DNA of 64,000 nucleotides from Elusimicrobia bacterium GWD2_63_28 (GTDB taxonomy: Bacteria > Elusimicrobiota > Elusimicrobia > Elusimicrobiales > UBA9959), in the NCBI GenBank assembly GCA_001799895.1, contig MGUI01000074.1, positions 104,467 to 168,466 on the forward strand, written 5' to 3'. This document shows, in pieces, positions 35,393-45,926 of the stretch; the first letter of the stretch is position 1; every line of letters starts with the position of its first letter. The notes beneath the pieces are model-generated. The model searched no databases. It saw nothing but the letters and a program-made list of their open reading frames with translations, and had not been told where the DNA came from. A program made the translations under genes and the position numbers.

Positions 35393-35427
35393 AAAAGCCC
35401 CCCGGGAACCAACCGGGGGGCTTTTCT
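35393..35427 (+). terminator. Terminator of the acn-aclB-aclA operon
   Basis: AAAAGCCCCCCGG pairs with CCGGGGGGCTTTT across a 7-base loop; a T-rich run follows. Confidence 0.95.
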
Positions 35428-35444
35428 TTTCGGCAGGAATACCA

Positions 35445-36062
35445 ATGAAAAATAAACCGCAGATACTGTACATACACGGCGGCAGCACTTTCAGCAGACG
35501 CGCCTCCTACCTGAAGTTCCTGAAGGACCGGCCGGTATCAGCCGGCGAGCGAATCCGCTGGCACGACGCCTATCTCGACAGGCAGTTGGGGGGAAAGTGC
35601 GAGATCATCCGGCCAAAGATGCCTTGCGCGGAGTGCGCTAGCTACGAGGATTGGAAACTGCACCTGGAGCGCCACCTCCCGCTGCTGCGCCGGAATATCA
35701 TACTCATCGGCTCTTCGCTGGGCGGTATCTTCCTGGCCAGGTATCTCTCAGAAAATAAATTCCCGAAGAAGATACTTGCGGCCTACCTTGTCTGCCCTCC
35801 CTTCGACAACAGCCTGCCAGGGGAAGAGATCTGCTGCGGCTTCCGGCTGCCGCGCGACCTTGCGCTGCTGGAAAAGAACTGCCGCCGCCTCACGCTGCTC
35901 TTTTCAAAAGACGACACCACCGTACCGCCTGCTCACGCCGAAAAATACGCCCGCCGGCTGAAAAAAGCCGAAATAGTCGTGTACGAAAGCAAGAACGGCC
36001 ACTTCAAGGTGCCGGAATTTCCGGAAATTGTCGCGATGATACGGGCGGATCTCAGGACTTAA
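35445..36062 (+). CDS. Small alpha/beta hydrolase
   Basis: 205 residues. Nucleophile elbow GSSLGG (near residue 85), acid in SKDDTTVPPAHAEKYA and His in KNGHFKVPEF give a complete Ser-Asp-His triad. The N-terminal strand ILYIHGGSTFSRRASYL supplies the oxyanion region. It resembles the RBBP9/YdeN group of small serine hydrolases. The substrate is unknown. It is convergent with the Xre regulator. Confidence 0.75.
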   Translation: MKNKPQILYIHGGSTFSRRASYLKFLKDRPVSAGERIRWHDAYLDRQLGGKCEIIRPKMPCAECASYEDWKLHLERHLPLLRRNIILIGSSLGGIFLARYLSENKFPKKILAAYLVCPPFDNSLPGEEICCGFRLPRDLALLEKNCRRLTLLFSKDDTTVPPAHAEKYARRLKKAEIVVYESKNGHFKVPEFPEIVAMIRADLRT

Positions 36063-36100
36063 AGAGATTCCGCTCCCCTCAACGGGAAACCTGGACAATA

Positions 36101-36406
36101 CTACCGTGCGTGGGGGGAGCGAAGGGCAATAACGAGAGTAGCGTGGAGGACGGCGGCTATTTTGGCCAGGGTGCGGACGGTTAGGTTCTGGTTACCGGCT
36201 TCTATGCGGGAGATAACGGATTGAGTGGTGCCCGCGGCGCGGGCTAATTGGCCCTGGGTCATTTTAGCCTTGGCCCGGGCCCTGGCTATCTGCAGCGCCA
36301 GGCACACCTCGATATCGGCTTTGGCGTAGGCCTCTTTCCAGCGCGGGTCACCTTCCGCGCCGGCAAAGACCTCGCCCAAGGATATCCCTGTTTTTTTATT
36401 TTTCAT
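36101..36406 (-). CDS. Xre-family HTH regulator (HigA-like)
   Basis: 101 residues from the ATG at 36406; an in-frame ATG at 36433 would add nine residues but sits inside an operator-like palindrome. The C-terminal HTH is clear: ARAKAKMTQGQLARAAGTTQSVISRIEAGNQNLTVRTLAKIAAVL. The N-terminal part (SLGEVFAGAEGDPRWKEAYAKADIEV) is like HigA-type antitoxins, but no adjacent HigB toxin gene is visible. It is divergent from the MNT/HEPN pair, so it could be their regulator or an orphan antitoxin. Confidence 0.8.
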   Translation of the reverse strand: MKNKKTGISLGEVFAGAEGDPRWKEAYAKADIEVCLALQIARARAKAKMTQGQLARAAGTTQSVISRIEAGNQNLTVRTLAKIAAVLHATLVIALRSPHAR

Positions 36407-36431
36407 AACGTCCCAGAACTCCGCAGATACC

Positions 36432-36453
36432 ATAGCATGTATGCTATATTATC
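36432..36453 (-). promoter_or_regulatory. Palindromic operator and -10 of the Xre gene
   Basis: A perfect palindrome ATAGCAT-GT-ATGCTAT (36432-36447) lies directly at the predicted start of a minus-strand transcript whose -10 would be GATAAT (36453-36448). This is the usual arrangement for autorepression by a Xre protein. Confidence 0.6.
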
Positions 36454-36492
36454 TTAACGGCCCAGGGGGGAGAAGTTCTGGGTCATTATGTC

Positions 36493-36527
36493 TTGACTTA
36501 CAGACATTCGTCTGTTATACTAGACAT
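36493..36527 (+). promoter_or_regulatory. Sigma70 promoter with spacer palindrome for the MNT/HEPN operon (leaderless)
   Basis: TTGACT (36493-36498), a 17-bp spacer and TATACT (36516-36521) form a near-consensus promoter. The spacer holds the palindrome CAGAC-ATTC-GTCTG (36501-36514), and AGACAT recurs at 36522-36527. Transcription would start at about 36528, which is the ATG itself, so the mRNA should be leaderless. Confidence 0.75.
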
Positions 36528-37154
36528 ATGGGGAAAAAGAAAGCTTTTGTGTCATGTCCGCTAGACTGGGTATTCGCGGCGCCGAGCCAGCTGGCGGTGC
36601 TGCGCGCCCTGAAGGACAGCGCCGAAGGAATGAGCGGCAGGGCGGCCGCGCGGGCCGCCGGCATAAACCACCAAGCCTGCAAGCAGGCGCTGGACCGCCT
36701 GGAGGCCCTGGGCCTGGTAATACGCCAGGGCTCGGGCCACACACAGCTGTTGCGCCTCAATTTAAGCCATGCGCTCATACAGGACGCCCTGCTGCCGCTT
36801 TTCAGGGCGGAAAAGGCTTTCCAGGCGCAGCTGCGCGGCGCAATAGCGCGCGGCCTGGGCCGGGACGCCAGGACGGCCACCCTGTTCGGCAGCGCCGCCA
36901 GGAAGGAAGACCGGCCAGGCAGCGACATAGACCTGCTGCTGGTGGCTGAAACCGGCAAAAAGGCCGCGCTGGCCGGCAAAGCCGCAGAATTCGGCCGCGA
37001 CTTCACGAAGAAATACGGCCTGCGTCTTTCGCCCATAACCTATACCGCGGCCGAAGCGCGGGCCCGGTACGACAGCGGAGACCCGCTGATCCGGAACATC
37101 CTCGCGCACGGGATAGACTTGCTCGACAAAAAACTCAGGGAGATAGTCTCATGA
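36528..37154 (+). CDS. Winged-helix MNT nucleotidyltransferase (antitoxin-like)
   Basis: 208 residues from the ATG at 36528; the frame is open farther upstream but that part overlaps the promoter. Residues 18-75 form a winged helix (LAVLRALKDS, SGRAAARAAGINHQACKQALDRLEALGLV). Residues 115-190 carry the minimal nucleotidyltransferase motif GSAARKEDRPGSDIDLLLV (G121-S122, D133, D135). MNT proteins paired with HEPN proteins form toxin-antitoxin modules in which MNT neutralises HEPN, in some cases by AMPylation. The winged helix suggests it may also bind DNA. The stop overlaps the HEPN start (ATGA). Confidence 0.85.
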   Translation: MGKKKAFVSCPLDWVFAAPSQLAVLRALKDSAEGMSGRAAARAAGINHQACKQALDRLEALGLVIRQGSGHTQLLRLNLSHALIQDALLPLFRAEKAFQAQLRGAIARGLGRDARTATLFGSAARKEDRPGSDIDLLLVAETGKKAALAGKAAEFGRDFTKKYGLRLSPITYTAAEARARYDSGDPLIRNILAHGIDLLDKKLREIVS

Positions 37155-37564
37155 CGCCCAGGATCAACAAAAGAGTTCCCGTGCCGCGCCCGCGCGGCCA
37201 GGATTATTACGCGGTCGCCGACAATTTCTACCTGGGGGCGGAAGTAGCCAAAGATTTCGAGTACTGGAACGCGGCCGGGGTGCTGATAGTGCACGCCGCC
37301 ATCGCCTATACGGACGCCATCACCATCAAGTTCGGCGGGGTAAGGAGCAAAGGCGAGGATCACATGGCCGCGGCCGACCTGCTGCGTCAGGTGGCGGCGC
37401 TGGACGCACAAGACCTTTTATCTGTAAGGCACCTGGAACGGATAATTAACGAAAAGAACCGCGTATCCTACGAGGGCGAGATCTTTCACCGGAAGGATAT
37501 AGAACCGCTTTGGAAACATTTGCAGCGCTACCGGGAATGGGCCTTGGGAAAGATAGAAGGCTGA
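37151..37564 (+). CDS. HEPN-domain protein (putative RNase toxin)
   Basis: 137 residues, all-alpha. The family's R-x4-6-H motif is visible as R65-SKGED-H71. Preceding residues YWNAAGVLIVHAAIAYTDAI form the first long helix. HEPN toxins usually cleave RNA as dimers using this motif. Coupling to the MNT gene supports a HEPN/MNT toxin-antitoxin pair. A role as a small defence or stress element is inference. Confidence 0.75.
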   Translation: MTPRINKRVPVPRPRGQDYYAVADNFYLGAEVAKDFEYWNAAGVLIVHAAIAYTDAITIKFGGVRSKGEDHMAAADLLRQVAALDAQDLLSVRHLERIINEKNRVSYEGEIFHRKDIEPLWKHLQRYREWALGKIEG

Positions 37565-37601
37565 GCGCACGGCTAAAAAAGCCTGATCAGTGACGGCACT
37601 A

Positions 37602-37641
37602 AATAAAGAACCCCGGGTTTTTGCACGGGGTTCTTTATTGC
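37602..37641. terminator. Bidirectional terminator after the HEPN gene
   Basis: AATAAAGAACCCCG pairs with CGGGGTTCTTTATT around a 10-base loop, with AT-rich flanks on both sides. Confidence 0.88.
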
Positions 37642-37700
37642 CCGCGGCGGCCCCGGCCGGCGCAAAATTTGTATACTTTTTTCGCAAAGCAAGGAGCCCT

Positions 37701-37952
37701 ATGCCAGGATACCAGCACCCCTGCCGCTACTGCGGCGAATTAGCCCCCGCCGACGCGGCGGCCTGCCCCGCCTGCGGGAAGGTGAATCCCTGCGGCGACC
37801 TGCGCTGCCATAAATGCCGCGCGCCGGTAAAAGAGACATGGAAGGCCTGCGCCGGCTGCGGGCTCAAGCTTGAGACCGTCTGCCCCAAATGCGGCAAGAC
37901 CGTTTTCCTCGGCGATTACTGCGCCTGTGGGGCGCGGCTAGGAGAGAAATAA
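37701..37952 (+). CDS. Double zinc-ribbon small protein
   Basis: 83 residues from the ATG with AAGGAG 6 bp upstream. Cys pairs CRYC, CPAC, CHKC, CAGC, CPKC and CACG give up to three zinc ribbons, and almost nothing else is in the protein. It is probably a zinc-binding adaptor. It is one base from the next gene, also a zinc-ribbon protein, so the two should work together. Confidence 0.7.
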   Translation: MPGYQHPCRYCGELAPADAAACPACGKVNPCGDLRCHKCRAPVKETWKACAGCGLKLETVCPKCGKTVFLGDYCACGARLGEK

Positions 37953-37953
37953 T

Positions 37954-38619
37954 ATGTCCAACCTGATAAGCTTCACCAGCAACTTCGCGGACAACAGCAC
38001 CGAGGCGGGCTTCCAGTTCACTTTCTTCTGCGACACCTGCCGTGAGGGCTACAAGACCCGCTTTACCGAGTCCACCACTTACAAGAAGAAGAAATTCTTC
38101 AAGGGGCTGGGCGACGTGATCAGCGCGGTAGCCAGCATCGCCGGCCAGAACAGCCTTGGCTCTACCCTGGAACGCGGGACCAACGCTATCAGCGCCAAGT
38201 TCACCGGGATGTCCCCGGAGTGGCACAAGGAGCACGAAGCCGCCTTCGAGCTGGCGCAGAACGACGCCAAGGGGCATTTCAAGCGCTGCCCGAAGTGCAA
38301 TAAGTGGGCCTGCGACAGTTGCTGGAACGAGCAGGAAGGCCTCTGCATCAAGGACGCCCCCAGGGCCAACGTGGAGATAGCCGCCGCGAAGTCGCAGAAA
38401 ATGGTGAAGGACATAGAAGAGGCCGCCGCCGCGACGCCGGTCTTCTCCGGCAAGATCGAGAGCAAACAGACCATCTGTTTCAAATGCGGCAAGCCGTCCG
38501 GCGAGGGCAAGTTCTGCAACAACTGCGGCGCTTCGCTCGAGCTGCCGAAATGCCCCGCCTGCGGCAAGCCCAGCCAGCAGGGCGCGCGGTTCTGCGGCGA
38601 GTGCGGCGCCAAATTCTAG
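37954..38619 (+). CDS. Zinc-ribbon protein with N-terminal Cys-rich domain
   Basis: 221 residues. An N-terminal domain (1-80) with FFCDTCREGYKTRF, a Gly/Ser-rich middle, a CPKC...CDSC pair around residues 111-123 (RCPKCNKWACDSCWNEQ), a helical segment and three C-terminal zinc ribbons (CFKCGK, FCNNCGAS, CPACGKP...FCGECGAKF). It looks like a DUF- or DZR-type protein that may bind other proteins or nucleic acid. No catalytic residues are visible. It forms an operon with the preceding 83-residue zinc protein. Confidence 0.65.
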   Translation: MSNLISFTSNFADNSTEAGFQFTFFCDTCREGYKTRFTESTTYKKKKFFKGLGDVISAVASIAGQNSLGSTLERGTNAISAKFTGMSPEWHKEHEAAFELAQNDAKGHFKRCPKCNKWACDSCWNEQEGLCIKDAPRANVEIAAAKSQKMVKDIEEAAAATPVFSGKIESKQTICFKCGKPSGEGKFCNNCGASLELPKCPACGKPSQQGARFCGECGAKF

Positions 38620-38628
38620 CTGCGGCGC

Positions 38629-38672
38629 TAAAAAGCAAAGAGCCCCGGGACAGCCCGGGGTTCTTTATTTTG
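38629..38672. terminator. Bidirectional terminator between zinc-ribbon gene and nadA
   Basis: AGCCCCGGG pairs with CCCGGGGTT around a short loop, flanked by A-rich and T-rich tracts, serving the converging genes. Confidence 0.88.
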
Positions 38673-38681
38673 TGCCGCGGA

Positions 38682-39689
<1,008 letters not shown>

Positions 39690-39690
39690 A

Positions 39691-40428
39691 TCAGCCCTTC
39701 AGCGTCCACTTGCCCAGGATGTCGGGGTGGTTGGTAAAGATGCCGTCCACGCCGATGGCCTGCATGCGCAGCGCGTCTTTTTTGGTGTTCACTGTGTAGA
39801 CGCAGGCGTTGAAGCCGGCCTTCTTTATCCGCGAGATATTGATCTTGAAGGCGATGCGTAGCGCCAGGTGGAAATTCACGGCCCGCACCGAGCGCGCCTT
39901 CTTCAGGGCCGGCAGCAGCAGCATGGTGCTGAGGCCGTGGCCCAGGTAGGCCAACTTCAGGTCGTGCGAAAGCTCGCGGAACCGCTTCAGGGTACCGTGG
40001 TCGAAGCTGGAGACCACCGTCTTCTCGAACATGCCCCGCTTGCTCCTTATGAAAGCCAGCAGCTTCTCCTCTATGCCGGGGTAGACATTGCCGTCGTTCT
40101 TGACCTCGAAGTTGAGCCAGTCGGCGGCCGGGCCTATGATGTCCAGCACTTCTTCCAGCCGCGGCACGCAGCGGAAGGACCTGTCCGGCCTGAAGTGCCA
40201 GGCCACGTTGAACTTCTTGAGCTCCCCGTAGGTCAGGTCCGCTATCTTCACGTCCTTGCCCGAGGTGGAGTGCAGGGAATAATCGTGGTGCACCACCAGC
40301 AGGCCGTCCTTGGTCTGGTGAACGTCGAATTCGAAATCCTTCGAACCCATCTCTACGGCCAGCTTGAAGGACTTCAGGGTGTTTTCCGGCGCGTAGGCCG
40401 AGGCGCCGCGGTGCGAGATTATTTTCAT
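39691..40428 (-). CDS. Glycerophosphodiester phosphodiesterase
   Basis: 245 residues, a full GDPD TIM barrel. Active-site marks are ISHRGASAYAPENTL at the N terminus, EFDVHQTKDGLLVVHHD, and the C-terminal VNTKKDALRMQAIGVDGIFTNHPD. It releases glycerol-3-phosphate from deacylated phospholipids. No signal peptide is seen, so it is cytosolic (UgpQ-like). The start overlaps the PHP gene stop (ATGA), and nadA follows. Confidence 0.9.
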   Translation of the reverse strand: MKIISHRGASAYAPENTLKSFKLAVEMGSKDFEFDVHQTKDGLLVVHHDYSLHSTSGKDVKIADLTYGELKKFNVAWHFRPDRSFRCVPRLEEVLDIIGPAADWLNFEVKNDGNVYPGIEEKLLAFIRSKRGMFEKTVVSSFDHGTLKRFRELSHDLKLAYLGHGLSTMLLLPALKKARSVRAVNFHLALRIAFKINISRIKKAGFNACVYTVNTKKDALRMQAIGVDGIFTNHPDILGKWTLKG

Positions 40429-41234
40429 ATAAAGAGTTTTTTTATCTCCGCGAAATGTTCTTCCAGGAATTCGAAGCCGCCCATGTCGCCCCGCTCGGTG
40501 CCCGGGCCGTGGAAATCGGTGCCGGCCGTGACGAACAGGCCGTGGCGCGCGGCCAGGGAAATATATTCCCTGGTGGCGGCCCCGGTATGCGCGGGGTAAA
40601 AAGCTTCTATGCCGGCGAGGCCCATATCCCTCCAGGCGGGCAGGTCCATCACCTTGGCCAGGGCGCCGGGATGGGCCAGCACGGCCTTGCCGCCGGCGTC
40701 CGTGATCGCCCTGATAGCCTCCTCTACGGAGGGGCCGTTGGGGTTGACATAGGCGGGGGCCCCCGGGGCCAGGTAGCGCTTGAAGGCCTGGCTGCGGGTG
40801 GGAACGATCTTGCGGGCCCGCAGCGCGTCGGCTACCAGGGGGCGGCCCACGGTGCGGTTGCCCGCCGCCGGCAGTTCCTCGAAGGCTATCTCTATGCCGA
40901 GGCCCTTGAGCAGTTCCAAAACTTTTTTGATCCGGATAACCCTGCGGGCTCGGAACTCGGCCAGGCGCGCGTTCAGCACGGGGTCGGCCGGGTTTACGCC
41001 GTAGCCCAGGATATGCAGGTTTTCGTGCAGGGAGGTGCTGATCTCAACGCCGTAGCAGTAGGTCAGGCCCTCCGCTTTCAGCGCCGGCTCCATCTCGGCC
41101 CAGCCGCCGGTCACGTCGTGATCGGTCAGCGAGAAGTACTTCACGCCGGCGCGCGCCGCCTCGCGGGCCAGCGCCGCGGGCTCCAGCGTGCCGTCGGAGA
41201 ATTTAGAGTGGGTATGCAGGTTTATGAGCGCCAT
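40425..41234 (-). CDS. PHP-domain metal-dependent phosphoesterase (RNase AM/TrpH-like)
   Basis: 269 residues. The PHP metal-binding motifs are present: LHTHSKFSDGTLEPAALA, YFSLTDHDVTGG, YGVEIST, AVLAHPGAL and AGTDFHGPG. The family member YciV/RNase AM trims 5' ends of RNAs and dephosphorylates 3',5'-bisphosphonucleotides. Assignment beyond PHP family is by overall length and order of motifs. First in the operon with GDPD and nadA. Confidence 0.82.
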   Translation of the reverse strand: MALINLHTHSKFSDGTLEPAALAREAARAGVKYFSLTDHDVTGGWAEMEPALKAEGLTYCYGVEISTSLHENLHILGYGVNPADPVLNARLAEFRARRVIRIKKVLELLKGLGIEIAFEELPAAGNRTVGRPLVADALRARKIVPTRSQAFKRYLAPGAPAYVNPNGPSVEEAIRAITDAGGKAVLAHPGALAKVMDLPAWRDMGLAGIEAFYPAHTGAATREYISLAARHGLFVTAGTDFHGPGTERGDMGGFEFLEEHFAEIKKLFI

Positions 41235-41242
41235 AAAATGGC

Positions 41243-41304
41243 TACACAGATTAAAGAATGATCACGCCTTGCGGTGGATCCGCAGCCGGTTCTTAATCTG
41301 TGTA
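41243..41304. repeat. Imperfect 62-bp inverted repeat
   Basis: TACACAGATTAAAGAA (41243-41258) is inverted as TTCTTAATCTGTGTA (41290-41304) with one unpaired base. The centre holds GATCACGC and GGATCCGC. The arms resemble dispersed intergenic palindromes seen in many bacteria. It lies between the PHP gene and the NifU-like gene. Confidence 0.65.
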
Positions 41305-41319
41305 AGCGCGGCTGACAGC

Positions 41320-41544
41320 TCAGCCTACGGCGATTTCTTTTACTTCGGGGACTTCTTCCCTGATCATGCGCTCCACGACGTTCTTGAGCGTCATGGTGGC
41401 GTGCGGGCAGCAGCCGCAGGCGCCGGTCAGGCGCACGGTGACCACGCCCTTCGCCTCGTCCACGGAGACCAGCTCCACGGAGCCGCCGTCGGCCGCGAGC
41501 ATGGGCTTTATTTTCTCAATAACTTTCGCAACTTTGTCTTTCAT
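41320..41544 (-). CDS. NifU C-terminal-domain Fe-S scaffold protein
   Basis: 74 residues comprising only the NifU/Nfu domain. ADGGSVELVSVDEAKGVVTV leads to the cluster-binding motif GACGCCPHATMTLKNVVERMI (C-x2-C within CGCC). It assembles or delivers [4Fe-4S] clusters. Such stand-alone Nfu-type proteins are general Fe-S factors; their presence does not imply nitrogen fixation. It could mature the many Fe-S enzymes in this region (aconitase, NadA, radical SAM, NifH-like). Confidence 0.9.
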   Translation of the reverse strand: MKDKVAKVIEKIKPMLAADGGSVELVSVDEAKGVVTVRLTGACGCCPHATMTLKNVVERMIREEVPEVKEIAVG

Positions 41545-41582
41545 AGGGGTTACCTCTGATTAAATTATACCATTCGGGAATG

Positions 41583-41615
41583 AAAAAAGGCCCCGGCCGA
41601 AGCCGGGGCCCTTCT
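41583..41615 (-). terminator. Terminator of the icd gene
   Basis: GGGCCCCGGC pairs with GCCGGGGCC across a 4-base loop, followed on the minus strand by six T. Confidence 0.88.
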
Positions 41616-41628
41616 CACCGTCAGCCGG

Positions 41629-44105
<2,477 letters not shown>

Positions 44106-45005
44106 ATGATGAAAAGATTGTTCCTCGCCTTTCTAAGTTTCACGGCTTTCTACTCTTTTTCCAGCGCCCAGCAGCCTTCGGCACTGGACCAGCTGAATCC
44201 CTCCGGGGAGCAGCTCTCCCTGCCGCCCCTGCAGCTGCCCGAGCGCGGCGGCGCCATAGATTACACCCTGGGCTGGGACGACAGCGCCCCCCTGTCCTAC
44301 GCTCAGCGCCCGGCCGAAGTGACGGCTGGCGGAGGCACAGAGGTCATAAAGAGCGTGCGCTCCGGCCGCACCCCGGCGGATCACAAGAGCTACGCCTGGG
44401 AAACGGTGACGGTTAACCCCGCGCTTATAGAGAAAGCCCTTTACGCCTATAAAACCTTCGGCACCGGCCACACCTTCCTGGTCTTCACTTTCAAGCCGGG
44501 CGGGGCGGTGGATTCCCGCGGCACAGAGATCCCCGCGCTGACTTTCGGCGCTGAGGGCTGGAGTCGCGAGCCGCAGGGCTACAACATCACCCACGCGCTG
44601 GCCGGCAAATACCCGCTGATCTGGCTGGCTACGACCTTCGAAAGCTACGCCGACTATACCGTGAATTTAAAACAGAAGGAGATCTTCTTCCGGAACATCA
44701 GCATCGGCCGGGAGTCTACGCTGCGTCTTTTCGGGCTGCTGCTGGCCCGCATAGAAGAGACCAACCGCAACAAAGAGACCTATAACCTTTTCTCCAACAG
44801 CTGCACCAACAACCCGGTGAACCTGCTCAACCAGGTCGTGCCGGAGCCGCAGCGCATCTCGCTGGAAGTGGCCGGCCTGATGAACCCCAACGCCTCCATC
44901 CCGAAGTACGCCGTGAAGAAATATACGGAGAAAGGGACCCTGCGGGCCGCCGAATCTTCCATTGGGCCCGGCAATTTCGATTCTTTCGATATAACTAAGA
45001 TATAA
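44106..45005 (+). CDS. Secreted DUF4105-like protein
   Basis: 299 residues with a signal peptide (MKRLFLAFLSFTAFYSFSSAQ). The core FGTGHTFLVFTF...GAEGWS, followed about 100 residues later by NLFSNSCTNNPVNLLNQVVP, matches the DUF4105 (Lnb-like) pattern of a His-containing strand and a Cys-containing helix. The family is structurally related to Cys-His hydrolases (NlpC/P60-like), but activity here is not shown. A second ATG one codon in is possible. Promoter hints overlap the stop codon for the following gene. Confidence 0.6.
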   Translation: MMKRLFLAFLSFTAFYSFSSAQQPSALDQLNPSGEQLSLPPLQLPERGGAIDYTLGWDDSAPLSYAQRPAEVTAGGGTEVIKSVRSGRTPADHKSYAWETVTVNPALIEKALYAYKTFGTGHTFLVFTFKPGGAVDSRGTEIPALTFGAEGWSREPQGYNITHALAGKYPLIWLATTFESYADYTVNLKQKEIFFRNISIGRESTLRLFGLLLARIEETNRNKETYNLFSNSCTNNPVNLLNQVVPEPQRISLEVAGLMNPNASIPKYAVKKYTEKGTLRAAESSIGPGNFDSFDITKI

Positions 45006-45006
45006 T
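45001..45006 (+). promoter_or_regulatory. -10 hexamer placing transcription start at the next ATG
   Basis: TATAAT at 45001-45006 overlaps the preceding stop codon and lies 6 bp before the ATG at 45013. If used, the transcript is leaderless. No convincing -35 was seen. Confidence 0.4.
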
Positions 45007-45012
45007 TTAAAA

Positions 45013-45378
45013 ATGCTCAAAGAAGCCAAGCACGTCATGCAGATAACGGGCGAGCCGCGGCGGCGCTGGTTCGACGACGAGGATTTCGACCTGATAGTCT
45101 GGTTCGAGCCCGCTGAAGAGATCATGGGCTTCCAGCTCTGCTACGACCGCGAGAAGAAGCCGCGCGCGCTGACCTGGACCAAAAAACACGGCTACAAGCA
45201 TACCGGCATAGACAACGGCGAGCAGATGTTCGGCGCCTCCAAATCCTCCCCGGTGCTGATAGAGGACGGGCTGTTCGACGCCCCTTCCATAAGCGCCAAG
45301 TTCGAGCGGGACGCCGCGGAAATACCGCACGGCATAGCCGCTTTCGTGCTTGAAAAGCTGAAAGCCTTCAAACTTTGA
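45013..45378 (+). CDS. Conserved hypothetical protein
   Basis: 121 residues, mixed alpha/beta with several charged and aromatic positions: RRRWFDDEDFDLIVWFEPAE, GFQLCYDREKKPRALTWTKKHGY and FERDAAEIPHGIAAFVLEKL. The DDEDFDLIVWF segment looks like an exposed strand. No signal peptide or motif was recognised. The stop overlaps the next start (TGATG), so it is coupled to the corrinoid adenosyltransferase-like gene. Confidence 0.55.
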   Translation: MLKEAKHVMQITGEPRRRWFDDEDFDLIVWFEPAEEIMGFQLCYDREKKPRALTWTKKHGYKHTGIDNGEQMFGASKSSPVLIEDGLFDAPSISAKFERDAAEIPHGIAAFVLEKLKAFKL

Positions 45379-45863
45379 TGCCGAAGAATTTTAAACCAAA
45401 AATGGGCGCCGGGGACCTCGGCTTCACCGACCTGTTCGGCGGCAGGCGCGTTCCCAAGACCCACTCCCGCGTGAAGCTGAACGCGCTGCTCGACGATCTT
45501 TCGGCGCTGCTCGGCCTGCTCAAGACGGGCCTGCGGGACGCCGGGCAGAAAAAAGAGATCTCGGCCGCCCAGGCCGGGCTGATCAAGGCCGCCGGTATCG
45601 TAGCCGGCATGAAGGCCGGCCTGAAGCCGGAGACCGCGGCCCTGGAAGCGCTCATCAGCGCCAGGGCGGCCGCGATGAAGCCGCAGAAGCATTTCGTCCT
45701 GCCCGGCGCCAACGAAACCGAGGCCCTGGCCCACCTGGCGCGCGCCAAGGCCCGCGTCTGCGAGATCCTCGCCTGGGAGATAAAGGCCGCGGAACCCGCC
45801 GTCTACCTCAACCGCCTCTCGGATTACCTTTTCCTGGCCGCGCTGAAGGCCGCTAAAAAATAG
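45378..45863 (+). CDS. PduO-type corrinoid adenosyltransferase-like protein
   Basis: 161 residues starting at the ATG that overlaps the preceding stop. The N-terminal GDLGFTDLFGGRRVPKTHSRV corresponds to the ATP-binding loop GDxGxTxLxxGxRxxKxxxR of PduO/MMAB enzymes, and the C-terminal VYLNRLSDYLFLAALKA to the LNxxSDxLF motif. The predicted helices between them are shorter than in typical 180-190-residue enzymes, and the arginine pair near ARVCEIL is changed. It may transfer adenosyl to cobalamin or be a degenerate copy. Confidence 0.7.
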   Translation: MPKNFKPKMGAGDLGFTDLFGGRRVPKTHSRVKLNALLDDLSALLGLLKTGLRDAGQKKEISAAQAGLIKAAGIVAGMKAGLKPETAALEALISARAAAMKPQKHFVLPGANETEALAHLARAKARVCEILAWEIKAAEPAVYLNRLSDYLFLAALKAAKK

Positions 45864-45875
45864 CCGGCACCGGCA

Positions 45876-45915
45876 AAGAAAAAAGCCCCGGTTTTAGCCG
45901 GGGCTTTTTCTTTTC
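45876..45915. terminator. Bidirectional terminator
   Basis: AAAAAAGCCCCGG pairs with CCGGGGCTTTTT around a 6-base loop, flanked by A- and T-rich runs, between convergent genes. Confidence 0.93.
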
Positions 45916-45926
45916 CGCAGGCGGGC

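Noticed and set aside
36441..36527. Upstream extension of the MNT gene
   Set aside because: It would span the near-consensus promoter and palindrome. The ATG at 36528 fits the predicted transcription start.
41320..41544. NifU-like gene as evidence for nitrogen fixation
   Set aside because: Stand-alone Nfu proteins are general Fe-S scaffolds. No nifB, nifE, nifN or nifV is present, and the nitrogenase-like component 1 proteins lack key cysteines.
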